Shown: one piece after another, positions 41,412-49,950 of the stretch
Position numbering within the stretch: the first letter of the stretch is position 1
Layout: each line of letters begins with the position of its first letter
NCBI GenBank assembly: GCA_022801715.1
Contig: JAAWSV010000017.1
Location: forward strand, 1-52,838
Origin: Oscillospiraceae bacterium
Lineage (GTDB): Bacteria; Bacillota; Clostridia; Oscillospirales; Oscillospiraceae
DNA length: 52,838 nt
Reading direction: 5' to 3'
The notes under the pieces: generated by a model
What the model saw: only the letters and a program-made list of their open reading frames with translations
Databases searched by the model: none
What the model was told of the DNA's origin: nothing
Made by a program: the position numbers and the translations under genes

Positions 41412-42209
41412 ATGAAAAGAATGAAGAGAACCATAGCCCTGCTGCTGGCGCTGGCGCTGCTGCTGGCCCTGACTGCCTGTCAGAAGAAGGACGAGAACAA
41501 GAGCGACGGCGAGTACGTCAAGGAGAAGGGGACGCTGATTATTGGGATCACGGAGTTTGAACCCATGGATTATCAGGATGCCAGCGGCCAGTGGGTCGGC
41601 TTTGACGCCGACATGGCCCGGGCCTTTGCCGAGAGCTTGGGTGTCACCCCCCAGTTCCAGATCATTGCCGACTGGGACAACAAGGTGATGGAGCTGGAGG
41701 GCAAGACGGTGGATGTGGTTTGGAACGGTATGACCTTGACCGATGAGGTAATCAGCTCCATGGAGTGCTCCAACCCCTACTTCAACAACGCCCAGGTGGT
41801 GATTGTGCCCGCCGACAAGGCGGAACAGTATCAGACCAAGGAGAGCTTGGCGGGGCTGGTGTTCGCCGCGGAGAACGGTTCCGCCGGTCAGGCCGAGGTG
41901 GAGGCCCTGGGCAACGAGTGCACGCCTGTGCAGGATCAGGCCACTGCCCTGCTGGAGGTTCAGTCCGGTACCGCCGACGCCGCCGTCATCGACTATCTGA
42001 TGGCTGTGGCCATGACTGGTGAAGGCACCAGCTACGCCAACCTGACCCACACGGTGGCGCTCAACGAGGAGAACTACGGCGTGGGGTTCCGGAAAGGCTC
42101 CGATCTGGCTGAGGCGCTGAACGAGTTCTTCAAGGCCTCCTATGAGGACGGCACCATGGAGAGCATCGCCGATCAGTACGGCATTGCCGACAGTCTGATT
42201 CCGCAGTAA
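41412..42209 (+). CDS. Polar amino acid ABC transporter, binding lipoprotein
   Basis: A 265-residue solute-binding protein. The N-terminus is a lipoprotein signal (basic MKRMKR, hydrophobic LLLALALLLALTAC) with lipobox LTAC, so it is anchored outside the membrane by its cysteine at about 21. The mature part is a type II periplasmic fold with LIIGITEFEPMDYQD and GFDADMARAFAESLG, typical of the polar amino acid family (SBP_bac_3). The exact amino acid cannot be read. TTGGAGGAG precedes the start. A hairpin behind it separates it from the permease gene. Confidence 0.92.
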   Translation: MKRMKRTIALLLALALLLALTACQKKDENKSDGEYVKEKGTLIIGITEFEPMDYQDASGQWVGFDADMARAFAESLGVTPQFQIIADWDNKVMELEGKTVDVVWNGMTLTDEVISSMECSNPYFNNAQVVIVPADKAEQYQTKESLAGLVFAAENGSAGQAEVEALGNECTPVQDQATALLEVQSGTADAAVIDYLMAVAMTGEGTSYANLTHTVALNEENYGVGFRKGSDLAEALNEFFKASYEDGTMESIADQYGIADSLIPQ

Positions 42210-42229
42210 GGCCGGGGACGAAAACTTCA

Positions 42230-42265
42230 TCAAAAGCAGAGGACGATTGTGCCCTCTGCTTTTGA
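42230..42265 (+). terminator. Attenuating hairpin behind the binding-protein gene
   Basis: A 13-bp perfect stem (TCAAAAGCAGAGG with CCTCTGCTTTTGA) and a 10-base loop between the binding protein and permease genes. Such hairpins keep binding protein in excess over the membrane parts by partial termination or 3' protection. Confidence 0.75.
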
Positions 42266-42342
42266 CTGGTTTCATGGGCACAACATTTTGTGACTGATTT
42301 AACAAAATCCTCTATACAAACACAGAATAAGGTGGTATACTT

Positions 42343-43014
42343 ATGTTCATGACAGTAGTGGGCGCTCTCAACGAGGGGTTCCTGCAGACTTTGAAGCTGT
42401 TCCTTGTGACGCTGATCGGCGCGCTGCCGCTGGGGCTGGTGGTGTCCTTCGGGTCTATGAGCCGCTTTGCGCCCCTGCGCTGGTTGACCCGCACCTTTGT
42501 GTGGATCATCCGGGGCACGCCGCTGATGCTCCAGCTGCTGATCCTCTTTTACATCCCCGGCTACGTGCTGGAGAGCGGCAGTCCTTGGCCCGGCGGCGAG
42601 TCCGGCCGGTTTATGGCCTCGGCTATCGCCTTCATCATCAACTACGCCTGCTATTTCTCCGAGATCTACCGGGGCGGCATCCAGGGTGTCCCGGTGGGAC
42701 AGCAGGAGGCGGGACTGGTGTTGGGCATGACCAAGGGGCAGATCTTCTTCCGCGTCACCCTGCTCCAGATGATCAAGCGCATTGTGCCCCCCATGTCCAA
42801 TGAGATCATCACCTTGGTGAAGGACACCTCCTTGGCCCGGATTATCTCCCTGCAGGAGGTCATCTGGGCGGGCTACTCCTTCCTCAAGGGGTCTCACGGC
42901 TATGCGGGGCTGCTCTGGCCGATCTTCTTCACCGGCGTCTACTACCTGCTGTTCAACGGCTTTCTTACCCTGCTCTTTAGCTGGGTGGAGAAGAAGCTCT
43001 CCTATTTCCGCTGA
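42343..43014 (+). CDS. Polar amino acid ABC transporter, permease
   Basis: A 223-residue inner-membrane permease of the HisM/GlnP family with about five membrane segments. The EAA loop that contacts the ATPase is present (QQEAGLVLGMTKGQIFFRVTL), and the family mark VWIIRGTPLMLQLL lies near residue 50. The ATG at 42343 follows AAGGTGG. Translated ahead of the ATPase gene with a 12-base gap. Confidence 0.93.
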   Translation: MFMTVVGALNEGFLQTLKLFLVTLIGALPLGLVVSFGSMSRFAPLRWLTRTFVWIIRGTPLMLQLLILFYIPGYVLESGSPWPGGESGRFMASAIAFIINYACYFSEIYRGGIQGVPVGQQEAGLVLGMTKGQIFFRVTLLQMIKRIVPPMSNEIITLVKDTSLARIISLQEVIWAGYSFLKGSHGYAGLLWPIFFTGVYYLLFNGFLTLLFSWVEKKLSYFR

Positions 43015-43026
43015 GGGGGTGACGGT

Positions 43027-43812
43027 ATGTCTGTGCTGGAAGTACGCAATATTGAGAAGCACTTCGGCAATACCCAGGTGCTCAATGACATCAGCTTCTC
43101 CTTGGAGAAGGGGCAGGCTATCGCCATCATCGGCTCCTCCGGCAGCGGCAAGACCACGCTGCTCCGGTGTCTGAACCTCTTGGAGCGGCCGGACGGCGGG
43201 CAGATTGTCGTGGATGGTCAGGTAATCTTTGACGCCACGGATCTCACCACCCAGAGGGAGAGTGAGATCCGCCGGAAACGGCTCCACTTTGGCTTGGTGT
43301 TCCAGAACTTTAACCTCTTCCCCCAGTACACCGCCCTGAGGAATGTGATGCTGGCCGGGGAGCTGCTGGCCCAGGAGCAGGAGGGATTCAAGGCCAACAA
43401 GAAGGCCATCCTACAGGAGATCCGCGCCCGGGCGGAGGACCTTTTGACGCAGGTGGGGCTCCGGGATCGGATGGACAACTTCCCCCACCAGCTCTCCGGC
43501 GGACAGCAGCAGCGGGTGGCCATCGCCAGAGCCTTGGCACTGCGCCCGGATATCCTGTGCTTTGATGAGCCAACCTCCGCCCTGGACCCGGAGCTCACGG
43601 GGGAGGTGCTGCGGGTGATCCGGTCTCTGGCAGAGCAGAATACCACTATGATCATCGTCACACATGAGATGGCCTTCGCCCGGGATGTAGCGGATCGGAT
43701 CATCTTCATGGACGAGGGGTACATTATTGAGGAGGGTCCCGCCTTGGAGGTGATCAACCACCCCAGGGAGGAGCGGACCAAGCAATTTCTGACGAACTTC
43801 TCCAATCAATAG
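43027..43812 (+). CDS. Polar amino acid ABC transporter, ATP-binding protein
   Basis: A 261-residue ABC ATPase of the GlnQ/HisP type. Motifs in order: Walker A GSSGSGKTT (about residues 38-46), Q-loop FQNFNLFPQ, signature LSGGQQQRVAIARAL, Walker B ILCFDEPTSALD and switch VTHEM. It energises uptake by the neighbouring permease. An insertion around EQEGFKANKKAILQE before the signature is slightly longer than in E. coli GlnQ. Confidence 0.94.
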   Translation: MSVLEVRNIEKHFGNTQVLNDISFSLEKGQAIAIIGSSGSGKTTLLRCLNLLERPDGGQIVVDGQVIFDATDLTTQRESEIRRKRLHFGLVFQNFNLFPQYTALRNVMLAGELLAQEQEGFKANKKAILQEIRARAEDLLTQVGLRDRMDNFPHQLSGGQQQRVAIARALALRPDILCFDEPTSALDPELTGEVLRVIRSLAEQNTTMIIVTHEMAFARDVADRIIFMDEGYIIEEGPALEVINHPREERTKQFLTNFSNQ

Positions 43813-43833
43813 GAGAGCAAGAGGGTACTGCCT

Positions 43834-44301
43834 ATGAATATTGCAAAGTTTTTGATTCCGAAGGTCAACACTGTCTACTTAAAGGAGAACCAGACCGTCC
43901 GTCAGGGGCTGGAGAGGTTCATCCGCCACGGCTACACCGCCATTCCTGTGCTGAAGGAGAGCGGGGAGTTCTATGGCTGCATCGGTGAGGGGGATTTTCT
44001 GCGCCATTTGATACAGACCGGCACCACGGACCTCCGGGAGCACGAGCACTATCGGATCGCGGACATCATGCGCCATGACTTCTGCCCTCCGCTGACCATT
44101 GTGGCCTCCATTGATAAGGTGATGGACCAGATTCAGAAGCAGAATTTTGTTCCTGTGGTGGATGATCGGAATCTGTTCTGCGGCATTGTCACCAGAAGTG
44201 ATGTGATCAGGTATCTCACCGATGTGGCCCACAAAGCCAAGGTGGATGAGGTGATATCGGAGCGGAAGGGGGCTTCCCTTGCGCTGGCGGAACCTGTATA
44301 G
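43834..44301 (+). CDS. CBS-domain pair protein
   Basis: A 155-residue protein made only of two CBS motifs (residues about 10-65, with HGYTAIPVLKESGEFYGCI, and about 78-138, with NFVPVVDDRNLFCGIVTRSD). CBS pairs bind adenosine nucleotides or c-di-AMP; stand-alone Firmicute proteins of this build (B. subtilis DarB/YkuL) are c-di-AMP receptors. It lies 21 bases behind the ATPase gene and probably belongs to the transporter operon, suggesting nucleotide-dependent control of uptake (inference). Confidence 0.85.
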   Translation: MNIAKFLIPKVNTVYLKENQTVRQGLERFIRHGYTAIPVLKESGEFYGCIGEGDFLRHLIQTGTTDLREHEHYRIADIMRHDFCPPLTIVASIDKVMDQIQKQNFVPVVDDRNLFCGIVTRSDVIRYLTDVAHKAKVDEVISERKGASLALAEPV

Positions 44302-44355
44302 ACACCACGCTTCAGCGGTATCGGACCGCTGCCCGACAGGCGGCGGAGGAGCAGG

Positions 44356-44393
44356 AAAAGGGCGCGCGATACATCTGTATCGCGCGCCCTTTT
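44356..44393 (+). terminator. Bidirectional terminator
   Basis: An 18-bp perfect stem (AAAAGGGCGCGCGATACA with its complement) and a 2-base loop, with A and T ends on both sides. It can end the transporter-CBS operon and the convergent SPOCS/LysM gene. Confidence 0.92.
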
Positions 44394-44477
44394 CACGCGG
44401 GATTGCTCCCACGGCCAGCCCTCTATAAGCTGCACCAGTAGGTGAAGTATGTATGCTGAGGCTATTGGTACAGCTTC

Positions 44478-46016
44478 TTATTTGTGCCGGGGGATCAGAA
44501 GCAGCTTGTCGGAGGAGATCTCTCCCTCGCTGGTGAGCTGGTTGGCGGCTAAGATGTCCGCGCCGGTGGTGCGGTACATCTTGGCGATGTCCCACAGCTT
44601 GGTGCCCTTGTCGAACTTCCGCAGGACCAGAGAGGCCGACCGCTCTCCCCCGGCGGGCAGGTCCTCCACCGAGCCAGAGGCCACACAGGGTTTCTGGGTC
44701 TGGCTGCCGGTGGTGATCCAAAACTCCAGCGGGAAGCGGACTTCGATGCCCTCCGGGGAGGGGGCCGCTGTCAGCTCGCCGGGGCACTGGAGGCGGATTT
44801 TGGGGTTCTCCTCCTCCCCTACCTCGGTCTCTCCCTTGATGTTCAGCTCACGCTCCGCCAGGAGGAGGGTGTCGTTCTCGTCCAGGTACAGGCATTTCAC
44901 CGTCACCGAAGCCTCGGCCATGGTGCCGTTCTCCCCGCTCTGGCAGGTGCAGGCGCCGCAGTTGACCACGGTGTACACCACCTGCTTCACCGCCACCGCC
45001 GTCTCCAGCACCTCCCGCATGGACTGCTTGCGGGTGAAGGAGCGGACATTCTCTGTCAGCGACAGGGTGTCCCGCTCCAGGGTCAGCTCCTTGCGGGTGC
45101 TGTACATGTCACTTAGAAACTGGAGCTGCTTGGTCTCCATCACCTCTATGTAGGTGCGGATGTGCAGGGACATGGTGACGGTGTGGGTGTCGTCGCTGCT
45201 GTTCTCCGAGCCGATCTGGTACTCGTAGCCGGTAAGATCGTACACGGCCTTGGCAAAGCCGCTGTCCTCTGAGGCGGTGGTCTCCACAATCTGGGAGAAC
45301 AGGTACTCCTGTGAGAGGCTACATAGCTCACCAGCCTCGTCCTTGAAGAGGATCTCCCCCCGGACGATGCCCTTGAGCACCAGCTTGTTCCCCACAATCT
45401 TGGACTCCGAGGGGTAGACGGCGGTGCGGGCGTCTAAAATCTCTTGGATGCCCCGACGGCTGGCGGAGAGGGTCAGCTCCTCTATGTAGGTGAATTCCCG
45501 CTCCATCACGTCGGTGATCACGGTGGTCTCCGCGCTGTCCTCCAAGACCTGGAGGCCCTCCTCCCCCTCCTCGGCGGCGGTACACAGGGCCACTGTCTTG
45601 GGCCGGTAGGCGCATACCTCCAATGTGATCTCCGCCCGGGTCAGCAGCTTCCGGGGATTGAGGAGCCGGGAGTCGATGCTCCGGAGGCCCCCGCGGACGC
45701 TGTAGCGGCTGCACTCGCTCAGGTCCCGGCCGTCACAGTAGTTGTGGAAGGGCACGGACAGGTGCAGGGCGCAGACCTCGTGGCCGGCCTCCGGCACGAA
45801 GAGTACCGTGGCCTTGATGACACCGTTGACCTCGATGCGGCCGTCTGGGGTCAGCTCCTTGTTGTGGATCAGCACACAGCCGGTGGTGTCCACGATGCGG
45901 GCTACATCGGCGCAGTAGTCCGGGACGATGGCCTCCTGGGTGGTCTCAAAGGAGAAGGGCGTCTCGGACACGGCCTCGTAGTATTCAAAGTCCTCTTTTT
46001 TCAAACGCAGTTCCAT
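44478..46016 (-). CDS. SPOCS (DUF3794) and LysM domain protein
   Basis: A 512-residue spore-envelope protein. SPOCS/DUF3794 domains occupy most of the length (repeated pattern of ELTLSASRRGIQEILDA, VVGEEI-like blocks and NVRSFTRKQSMREVLETA). The end (about 465-512) is a LysM domain (KGTKLWDIAKMYRTTGADIL, ending LLLIPRHK) for peptidoglycan binding. This build resembles coat-morphogenesis proteins of the SpoVID/SafA kind, linking coat to cortex. On the minus strand CATACAGG (complement 46046-46053) about 30 bases ahead is a weak sigma-E -10 candidate. spoVM lies directly upstream on the same strand. Confidence 0.88.
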   Translation of the reverse strand: MELRLKKEDFEYYEAVSETPFSFETTQEAIVPDYCADVARIVDTTGCVLIHNKELTPDGRIEVNGVIKATVLFVPEAGHEVCALHLSVPFHNYCDGRDLSECSRYSVRGGLRSIDSRLLNPRKLLTRAEITLEVCAYRPKTVALCTAAEEGEEGLQVLEDSAETTVITDVMEREFTYIEELTLSASRRGIQEILDARTAVYPSESKIVGNKLVLKGIVRGEILFKDEAGELCSLSQEYLFSQIVETTASEDSGFAKAVYDLTGYEYQIGSENSSDDTHTVTMSLHIRTYIEVMETKQLQFLSDMYSTRKELTLERDTLSLTENVRSFTRKQSMREVLETAVAVKQVVYTVVNCGACTCQSGENGTMAEASVTVKCLYLDENDTLLLAERELNIKGETEVGEEENPKIRLQCPGELTAAPSPEGIEVRFPLEFWITTGSQTQKPCVASGSVEDLPAGGERSASLVLRKFDKGTKLWDIAKMYRTTGADILAANQLTSEGEISSDKLLLIPRHK

Positions 46017-46130
46017 GGTATCCTCCCCTTGGCATGATTGGAAAACCTGTATGCACAGACGAAGCGGTTTCTGAGGCGGTGTATACAGATTCCTGAGTTC
46101 TACCGCAACTCTATGCCGGAAGGAGAAGCT

Positions 46131-46205
46131 TTATGACTGGATTTTGAAGAGCTTGCGCAGGATTGTGCCCACAAACTTTGGCGGTTTGACAATGACAACT
46201 TTCAT
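46131..46205 (-). CDS. spoVM: Stage V sporulation protein M
   Basis: A 24-codon gene. It reads MKVVIVKPPKF followed by VGTILRKLFKIQS: a short amphipathic helix with the central proline and PKF motif of SpoVM, the peptide that recognises the convex forespore membrane and recruits SpoIVA. B. subtilis SpoVM has 26 residues and the same arrangement of hydrophobic and basic residues. AAGGAG lies 9 bases before the ATG. The setting prkC - rsgA - (small gene) - spoVM matches B. subtilis, where spoVM follows prkC, rsgA, rpe and thiN. It is a strong assignment despite the size. Confidence 0.9.
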   Translation of the reverse strand: MKVVIVKPPKFVGTILRKLFKIQS

Positions 46206-46218
46206 ACCAATACACTCC

Positions 46219-46368
46219 TTACCTTCGTCTCATACAGGCCCATCCGCAACCGATGAGCAGGAATGAAATGAGAAAGAGGAGGAACCCTACCGGAAAAATT
46301 GCCGTGATCAGGATACCAAGACCCAGTGCCAGCGCGCACAGGCCCACCATCTGACAGCCGTTTCGCAT
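46219..46368 (-). CDS. Small two-segment membrane protein
   Basis: A 49-residue hydrophobic protein with two membrane segments (MVGLCALALGLGILITAIFP and LLFLISFLLIGCGWACM) and a basic end (RRR). The ATG at 46368 follows AAAGGGGGCGG and is preferred to a start at 46410. It lies 13 bases before spoVM on the same strand, in the place where rpe and thiN are found in Bacillus. No named family is recognised; it could be a sporulation-associated membrane peptide. Confidence 0.65.
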   Translation of the reverse strand: MRNGCQMVGLCALALGLGILITAIFPVGFLLFLISFLLIGCGWACMRRR

Positions 46369-46506
46369 AAGTCCGCCCCCTTTCAGTGGATTCACTACCA
46401 GTATATACAACTGGCGGGGCGGTGTTACCAGATGCGTGGAAAATGCCGCGCTGCGGGGAACAGATGCGGCGCGCTCTTCTGCTGAAGGGGGCGGTACTCA
46501 GGGATA

Positions 46507-46544
46507 ACAAAATACCCGAGACGCACACGCCTCGGGTATTTTGT
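46507..46544 (-). terminator. Terminator of the rsgA operon
   Basis: A 14-bp perfect stem (ACAAAATACCCGAG with CTCGGGTATTTTGT), a 10-base loop, directly behind the rsgA stop codon. The A and T ends act as the poly-U tract on both strands. Confidence 0.88.
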
Positions 46545-47431
46545 CATGTTCGTCTCTGGTTCCACTCCCGCAGGTCCTTCAGCTCCCGGTGGAGGCGGAG
46601 GTAGCTCTCGTGGCGGCTGGGGTGGATCGCTCCCGCACGGACTGCCGCCAGAACGGCACAGCCCTTCTCACGGGTGTGGCTGCACCCCACGTAGCGGCAG
46701 GCGTCCAAGTAGGGGGCAAACTCCCGGAAGGTCTCCGGCAGGGCCTCCTTCAGTTGCAGATTCAGCTCCTCCTCCTCAAAGGTGGAGAAGCCCGGTGTAT
46801 CCACCACCTCCGCGCCGCTCTGAAGCGTGAACAGCTCCACATGGCGGGTGGTGTGCCGCCCCCGGCCCAGCTTCTCGCTGATCTCCCCGGTGGAGAGGGC
46901 GAAGCGGGGGTCCAAGCGGTTCAAAATGCTGGATTTCCCTACGCCGGAGTTTCCTGTAAAGGCAGACAGCTTGCCAGAGATCAGACCCGACAGCTCCTCC
47001 ATTCCCGCGCCGGTCTCCGCGCTGACACAGCAGATGGGGATACCGGCGGCGCGGTAGATGGGGGGCAGGACCGTCGGCGGGGTCAGATCGCACTTGTTGA
47101 TCACCAGCAGTACGCCGCACTGCTTCAGCTCAGCGATAGCGGCCATGCGGTCGATGAGGAAGGGGGAGGTCTCCGGCACCGCCTCTGAGGCGATGATCAC
47201 CAGCTGGTCGATATTGGCCACCGCGGGGCGGACAAAGGCGTTTCGACGGGGGGTAATCTCCCACACCATGCCGCTGCCGTCCTCTAAGGTGCGCACCTCC
47301 ACACGGTCCCCCACCAAGGGGGAGAGACCGTCCTTACGAAACTTTCCCCGGGCCCGGCACTGGAGCAGGGCCTCCGCCGTCTGCACGTAATAGAAGCCGC
47401 TAAGGGCCTTGACAATCCGGCCCTCAGTCAT
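46544..47431 (-). CDS. rsgA: Ribosome small-subunit GTPase A
   Basis: A 295-residue circularly permuted GTPase that helps mature the 30S subunit. Order: N-terminal OB fold (GRIVKALSGFYYVQT), then G4 (INKCDL), G5-like (VSAETGAG), G1 (GNSGVGKSS), the T-rich switch (GRGRHTTRHVEL) and G3 (DTPGF), then a zinc-binding C-terminal domain (C-x-x-C-x-H-x(5)-C in CRYVGCSHTREKGC). The ATG at 47431 lies inside the prkC stop region, an 8-base overlap that suggests coupled translation. Confidence 0.95.
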   Translation of the reverse strand: MTEGRIVKALSGFYYVQTAEALLQCRARGKFRKDGLSPLVGDRVEVRTLEDGSGMVWEITPRRNAFVRPAVANIDQLVIIASEAVPETSPFLIDRMAAIAELKQCGVLLVINKCDLTPPTVLPPIYRAAGIPICCVSAETGAGMEELSGLISGKLSAFTGNSGVGKSSILNRLDPRFALSTGEISEKLGRGRHTTRHVELFTLQSGAEVVDTPGFSTFEEEELNLQLKEALPETFREFAPYLDACRYVGCSHTREKGCAVLAAVRAGAIHPSRHESYLRLHRELKDLREWNQRRT

Positions 47432-49199
47432 CGCCGTCCGGGTCTGTGGAGGGCGTATCCACGTCCCCGCCCTCAAAGTCCCCGTCCTCAATGGGCGGCT
47501 CCTCCGCTAAACTGCCATCGCTGACAGTGAGCTCAATCTCCGTCTCTTGGAGTACGCTGGTGCCGGCGACGATGTTCTGTCCGATGACGGTGCCCGCCGG
47601 CTCCGAGCCGGGGGCGGAGACAATTTTTACCTTCAGGCCCAGCGTTTGGACGGCCTCCTGCTCCGCCTTCTCGCGGGTCATGGTGAGGAAGGAGATCACC
47701 GTTACCGGTTTGAGGTCCTTGCCCTTGCTGATGGTGAGGGTGACAGTGTCCCCCTTGGAGATGATCTCATCCTTGGCGGGGACGCTCTTGATGACCTGCC
47801 CCGCCGGGTACTCGTCGGAGAAAACCTCCTCCCCTATGACCACCTGCAGGTCCAGACGCAGGTTTTTCAGGATGATCTCCGCGCTGGTCCGCTCCAGCCC
47901 GACGATGGAGGGCATCTTATCGGACTGGACGCCCTTGCTCACAAGGACTGTGATGACAAAGTCGCTCTTCTTCTTCCGCTCCGGCTCCGGGTCCTGATGG
48001 ATGATCTGGCCGGCGGGGTACTCGTCGTTGTTGATGGTGTCCTCCACCACAATGGTGAAGATGTCCTTCACCCTCGGGTCGGCCTCCGCGGCCTCCACGG
48101 TCATGCCGATGAGGTTTGGCACCTCGAACTCCGTCACCGGCGGCGGGGCGAAGCTGTTCAGGATCACTTGGTAGAGCCCGTAGATCAGCGCCACGCTGAG
48201 GGCAATGGCGGCCACGGTCATCAGGAGCTTCTTCCACACACCGCCGCCTCCCCTGTCGTCGTAGTCGTCCTCCTTCTCCCGCAGGTTGTGGAGCTCCCGC
48301 GCGTCAATGGGCTGGGTGGGCTCGTCGGTGACACTGCTGCGCAGGTCGAGGAGGTCGTAGTCAAAGTTGATCTCCGGGTTCTTGCGGAACTCCTCCAGGT
48401 CGTGGATCATCTCCTCGGCGCTGGCGTACCGCTGCTTGACCTGGGGGGCCATAGCCTTCATGCAGATCTGCTCCAAGGCCTCGGGGATGTCGCTCTTGAT
48501 CTCCCGGGGGTTCAGGGGGACGGCGGAGAAATGCTGGATGGCGATGGACACCGGGGAGTCCCCCTCGAAGGGCAGACGGTTGGTGAGCATCTCATAGAGC
48601 ACCACGCCGGCGGAGTAGATGTCTGAGCGGGCGTCGGTCCACTCCCCCTTGGCCTGCTCCGGGGAGATATAGTGGACGCTGCCCATGGTCTCCTTGGAGG
48701 ACATGGTCTGCTTGCTGGAGAGGCAGGCAATGCCGAAGTCGGCCACCTTTACGCTCCCGTCCCGGAGGACCATGATGTTGTGGGGCTTGATGTCCCGGTG
48801 GATGATCCCCCGGCTGTGGGCGTGGCTGAGGCCCTTCATGATCTGGGTGATAAAGTGCAGCGACTCCCGCCAGTTCAGCTGGCCCCGCCGCTCCATGTAC
48901 TGTTTTAAGGTGATGCCGTCAATGAGCTCCATGACGATATACTCCAGGTCCCCGCCCTTGGACACATCGTAGACCGACACGATGTTGGGGTGGGAGAGCA
49001 TGGCCACCGCCTGGGATTCGTCGTGGAAGCGGCGGCGGAACTCCGCGTCGTCGGCCAGCTCGGGCTTCAGGACCTTGATGGCCACTAATCGGTTGAGTCG
49101 GTGGCACTTTGCCTTGAACACCACCGCCATGCCGCCCTTGCCGATGATCTCAAGGATCTCATAGCGGTTGTCCAGCATTTTCCCTATGTATCGTTCCAT
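47424..49199 (-). CDS. prkC: PASTA-domain Ser/Thr protein kinase
   Basis: A 591-residue membrane kinase. The kinase domain (residues 12-270) has the glycine loop IGKGGMAVVFKA, ATP lysine in AIKVLK, catalytic HRDIKPHN, DFG in ADFGIA, and an activation loop with SSKETMGSVHYISPEQA. One membrane segment (about 333-355) is followed by three PASTA repeats (from VPNLIGMTVEAAEA, MPSIVGLERTSAEI and FLTMTREKAEQEA) and an acidic tail. In Firmicutes PrkC senses muropeptides and controls germination and cell-wall genes. Start at 49199 behind AAGGAGG; its phosphatase stp lies upstream. Confidence 0.96.
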   Translation of the reverse strand: MERYIGKMLDNRYEILEIIGKGGMAVVFKAKCHRLNRLVAIKVLKPELADDAEFRRRFHDESQAVAMLSHPNIVSVYDVSKGGDLEYIVMELIDGITLKQYMERRGQLNWRESLHFITQIMKGLSHAHSRGIIHRDIKPHNIMVLRDGSVKVADFGIACLSSKQTMSSKETMGSVHYISPEQAKGEWTDARSDIYSAGVVLYEMLTNRLPFEGDSPVSIAIQHFSAVPLNPREIKSDIPEALEQICMKAMAPQVKQRYASAEEMIHDLEEFRKNPEINFDYDLLDLRSSVTDEPTQPIDARELHNLREKEDDYDDRGGGGVWKKLLMTVAAIALSVALIYGLYQVILNSFAPPPVTEFEVPNLIGMTVEAAEADPRVKDIFTIVVEDTINNDEYPAGQIIHQDPEPERKKKSDFVITVLVSKGVQSDKMPSIVGLERTSAEIILKNLRLDLQVVIGEEVFSDEYPAGQVIKSVPAKDEIISKGDTVTLTISKGKDLKPVTVISFLTMTREKAEQEAVQTLGLKVKIVSAPGSEPAGTVIGQNIVAGTSVLQETEIELTVSDGSLAEEPPIEDGDFEGGDVDTPSTDPDGDD

Positions 49200-49215
49200 A
49201 GCAGCGCCTCCTTCC

Positions 49216-49950
49216 CTATTGCTTTTGCAGCAGCACGGCGGTGACATTGTCCGCCGCCCCGTTGCGTTTGGATATCTCCAGAAGCCTCTCTAAACAGTGG
49301 TCCAAATCGTCCCCGTAGAGTACCTCGTACTGCATCTCCTGGTCGGAAACAGTGGACACCAGCCCGTCGGTACACAGCAGGATGAAGTCCCCCGGTACCA
49401 CCGGCACGATGAATCCGTCGCACAGGGGGCTTACCTCCGGGCCTAAGGCCCGGGTGATGTAGTTGCGCTGGGGGTGGACGCGGGCCTCAGCAGCGGTAAT
49501 CTCTCCCCGCTCCACCAAGGTCTCCACCAAGGAGTGGTCCTTGCTGATGCGCTGGATGCCCTCCCGGTTGATGAGGTAGGCCCGGCTGTCCCCCACGTTG
49601 GAGACCACCACGCCCTCGCCGTAGCTGACGGCGGAGACCAAGGTGGTGCCCATGCCGGCGTAGGCCGGGTGCTCCTCCACCGCCGCGCGGATGTCCATAT
49701 TGGCCACGGACACCGCATAGGAGGCCATCTCCCGGATCTGCTCCGCGGTCATGTCTGTCCGCAGGTGGGTACGGACAGCGGTGAGAAAGGCCTCCACGGC
49801 AATTTTGCTGGCGATATCCCCGTTCTTGGGGCCGCCCATGCCGTCACACACCACGGAGACAGTGCGTCCGTCCACCGTCTCCACGCCATAGGCGTCCTGA
49901 TTTTGATGGCGCACCAGACCGGGGTCCGTCAGCGCCCAGACCTTCATCAT
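49216..49950 (-). CDS. stp: PP2C-type protein phosphatase
   Basis: A 244-residue metal-dependent Ser/Thr phosphatase, the partner of PrkC. Conserved motifs: DPGLVRHQNQDAYG, VVCDGMGGPKNGD, GTTLVSAVSY, NVGDSRAYL and LLCTDGLVSTVSD. All metal aspartates are intact. The ATG lies in the rlmN stop (ATGA overlap) and 16 bases separate it from prkC, so kinase and phosphatase are co-translated. Confidence 0.96.
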   Translation of the reverse strand: MMKVWALTDPGLVRHQNQDAYGVETVDGRTVSVVCDGMGGPKNGDIASKIAVEAFLTAVRTHLRTDMTAEQIREMASYAVSVANMDIRAAVEEHPAYAGMGTTLVSAVSYGEGVVVSNVGDSRAYLINREGIQRISKDHSLVETLVERGEITAAEARVHPQRNYITRALGPEVSPLCDGFIVPVVPGDFILLCTDGLVSTVSDQEMQYEVLYGDDLDHCLERLLEISKRNGAADNVTAVLLQKQ

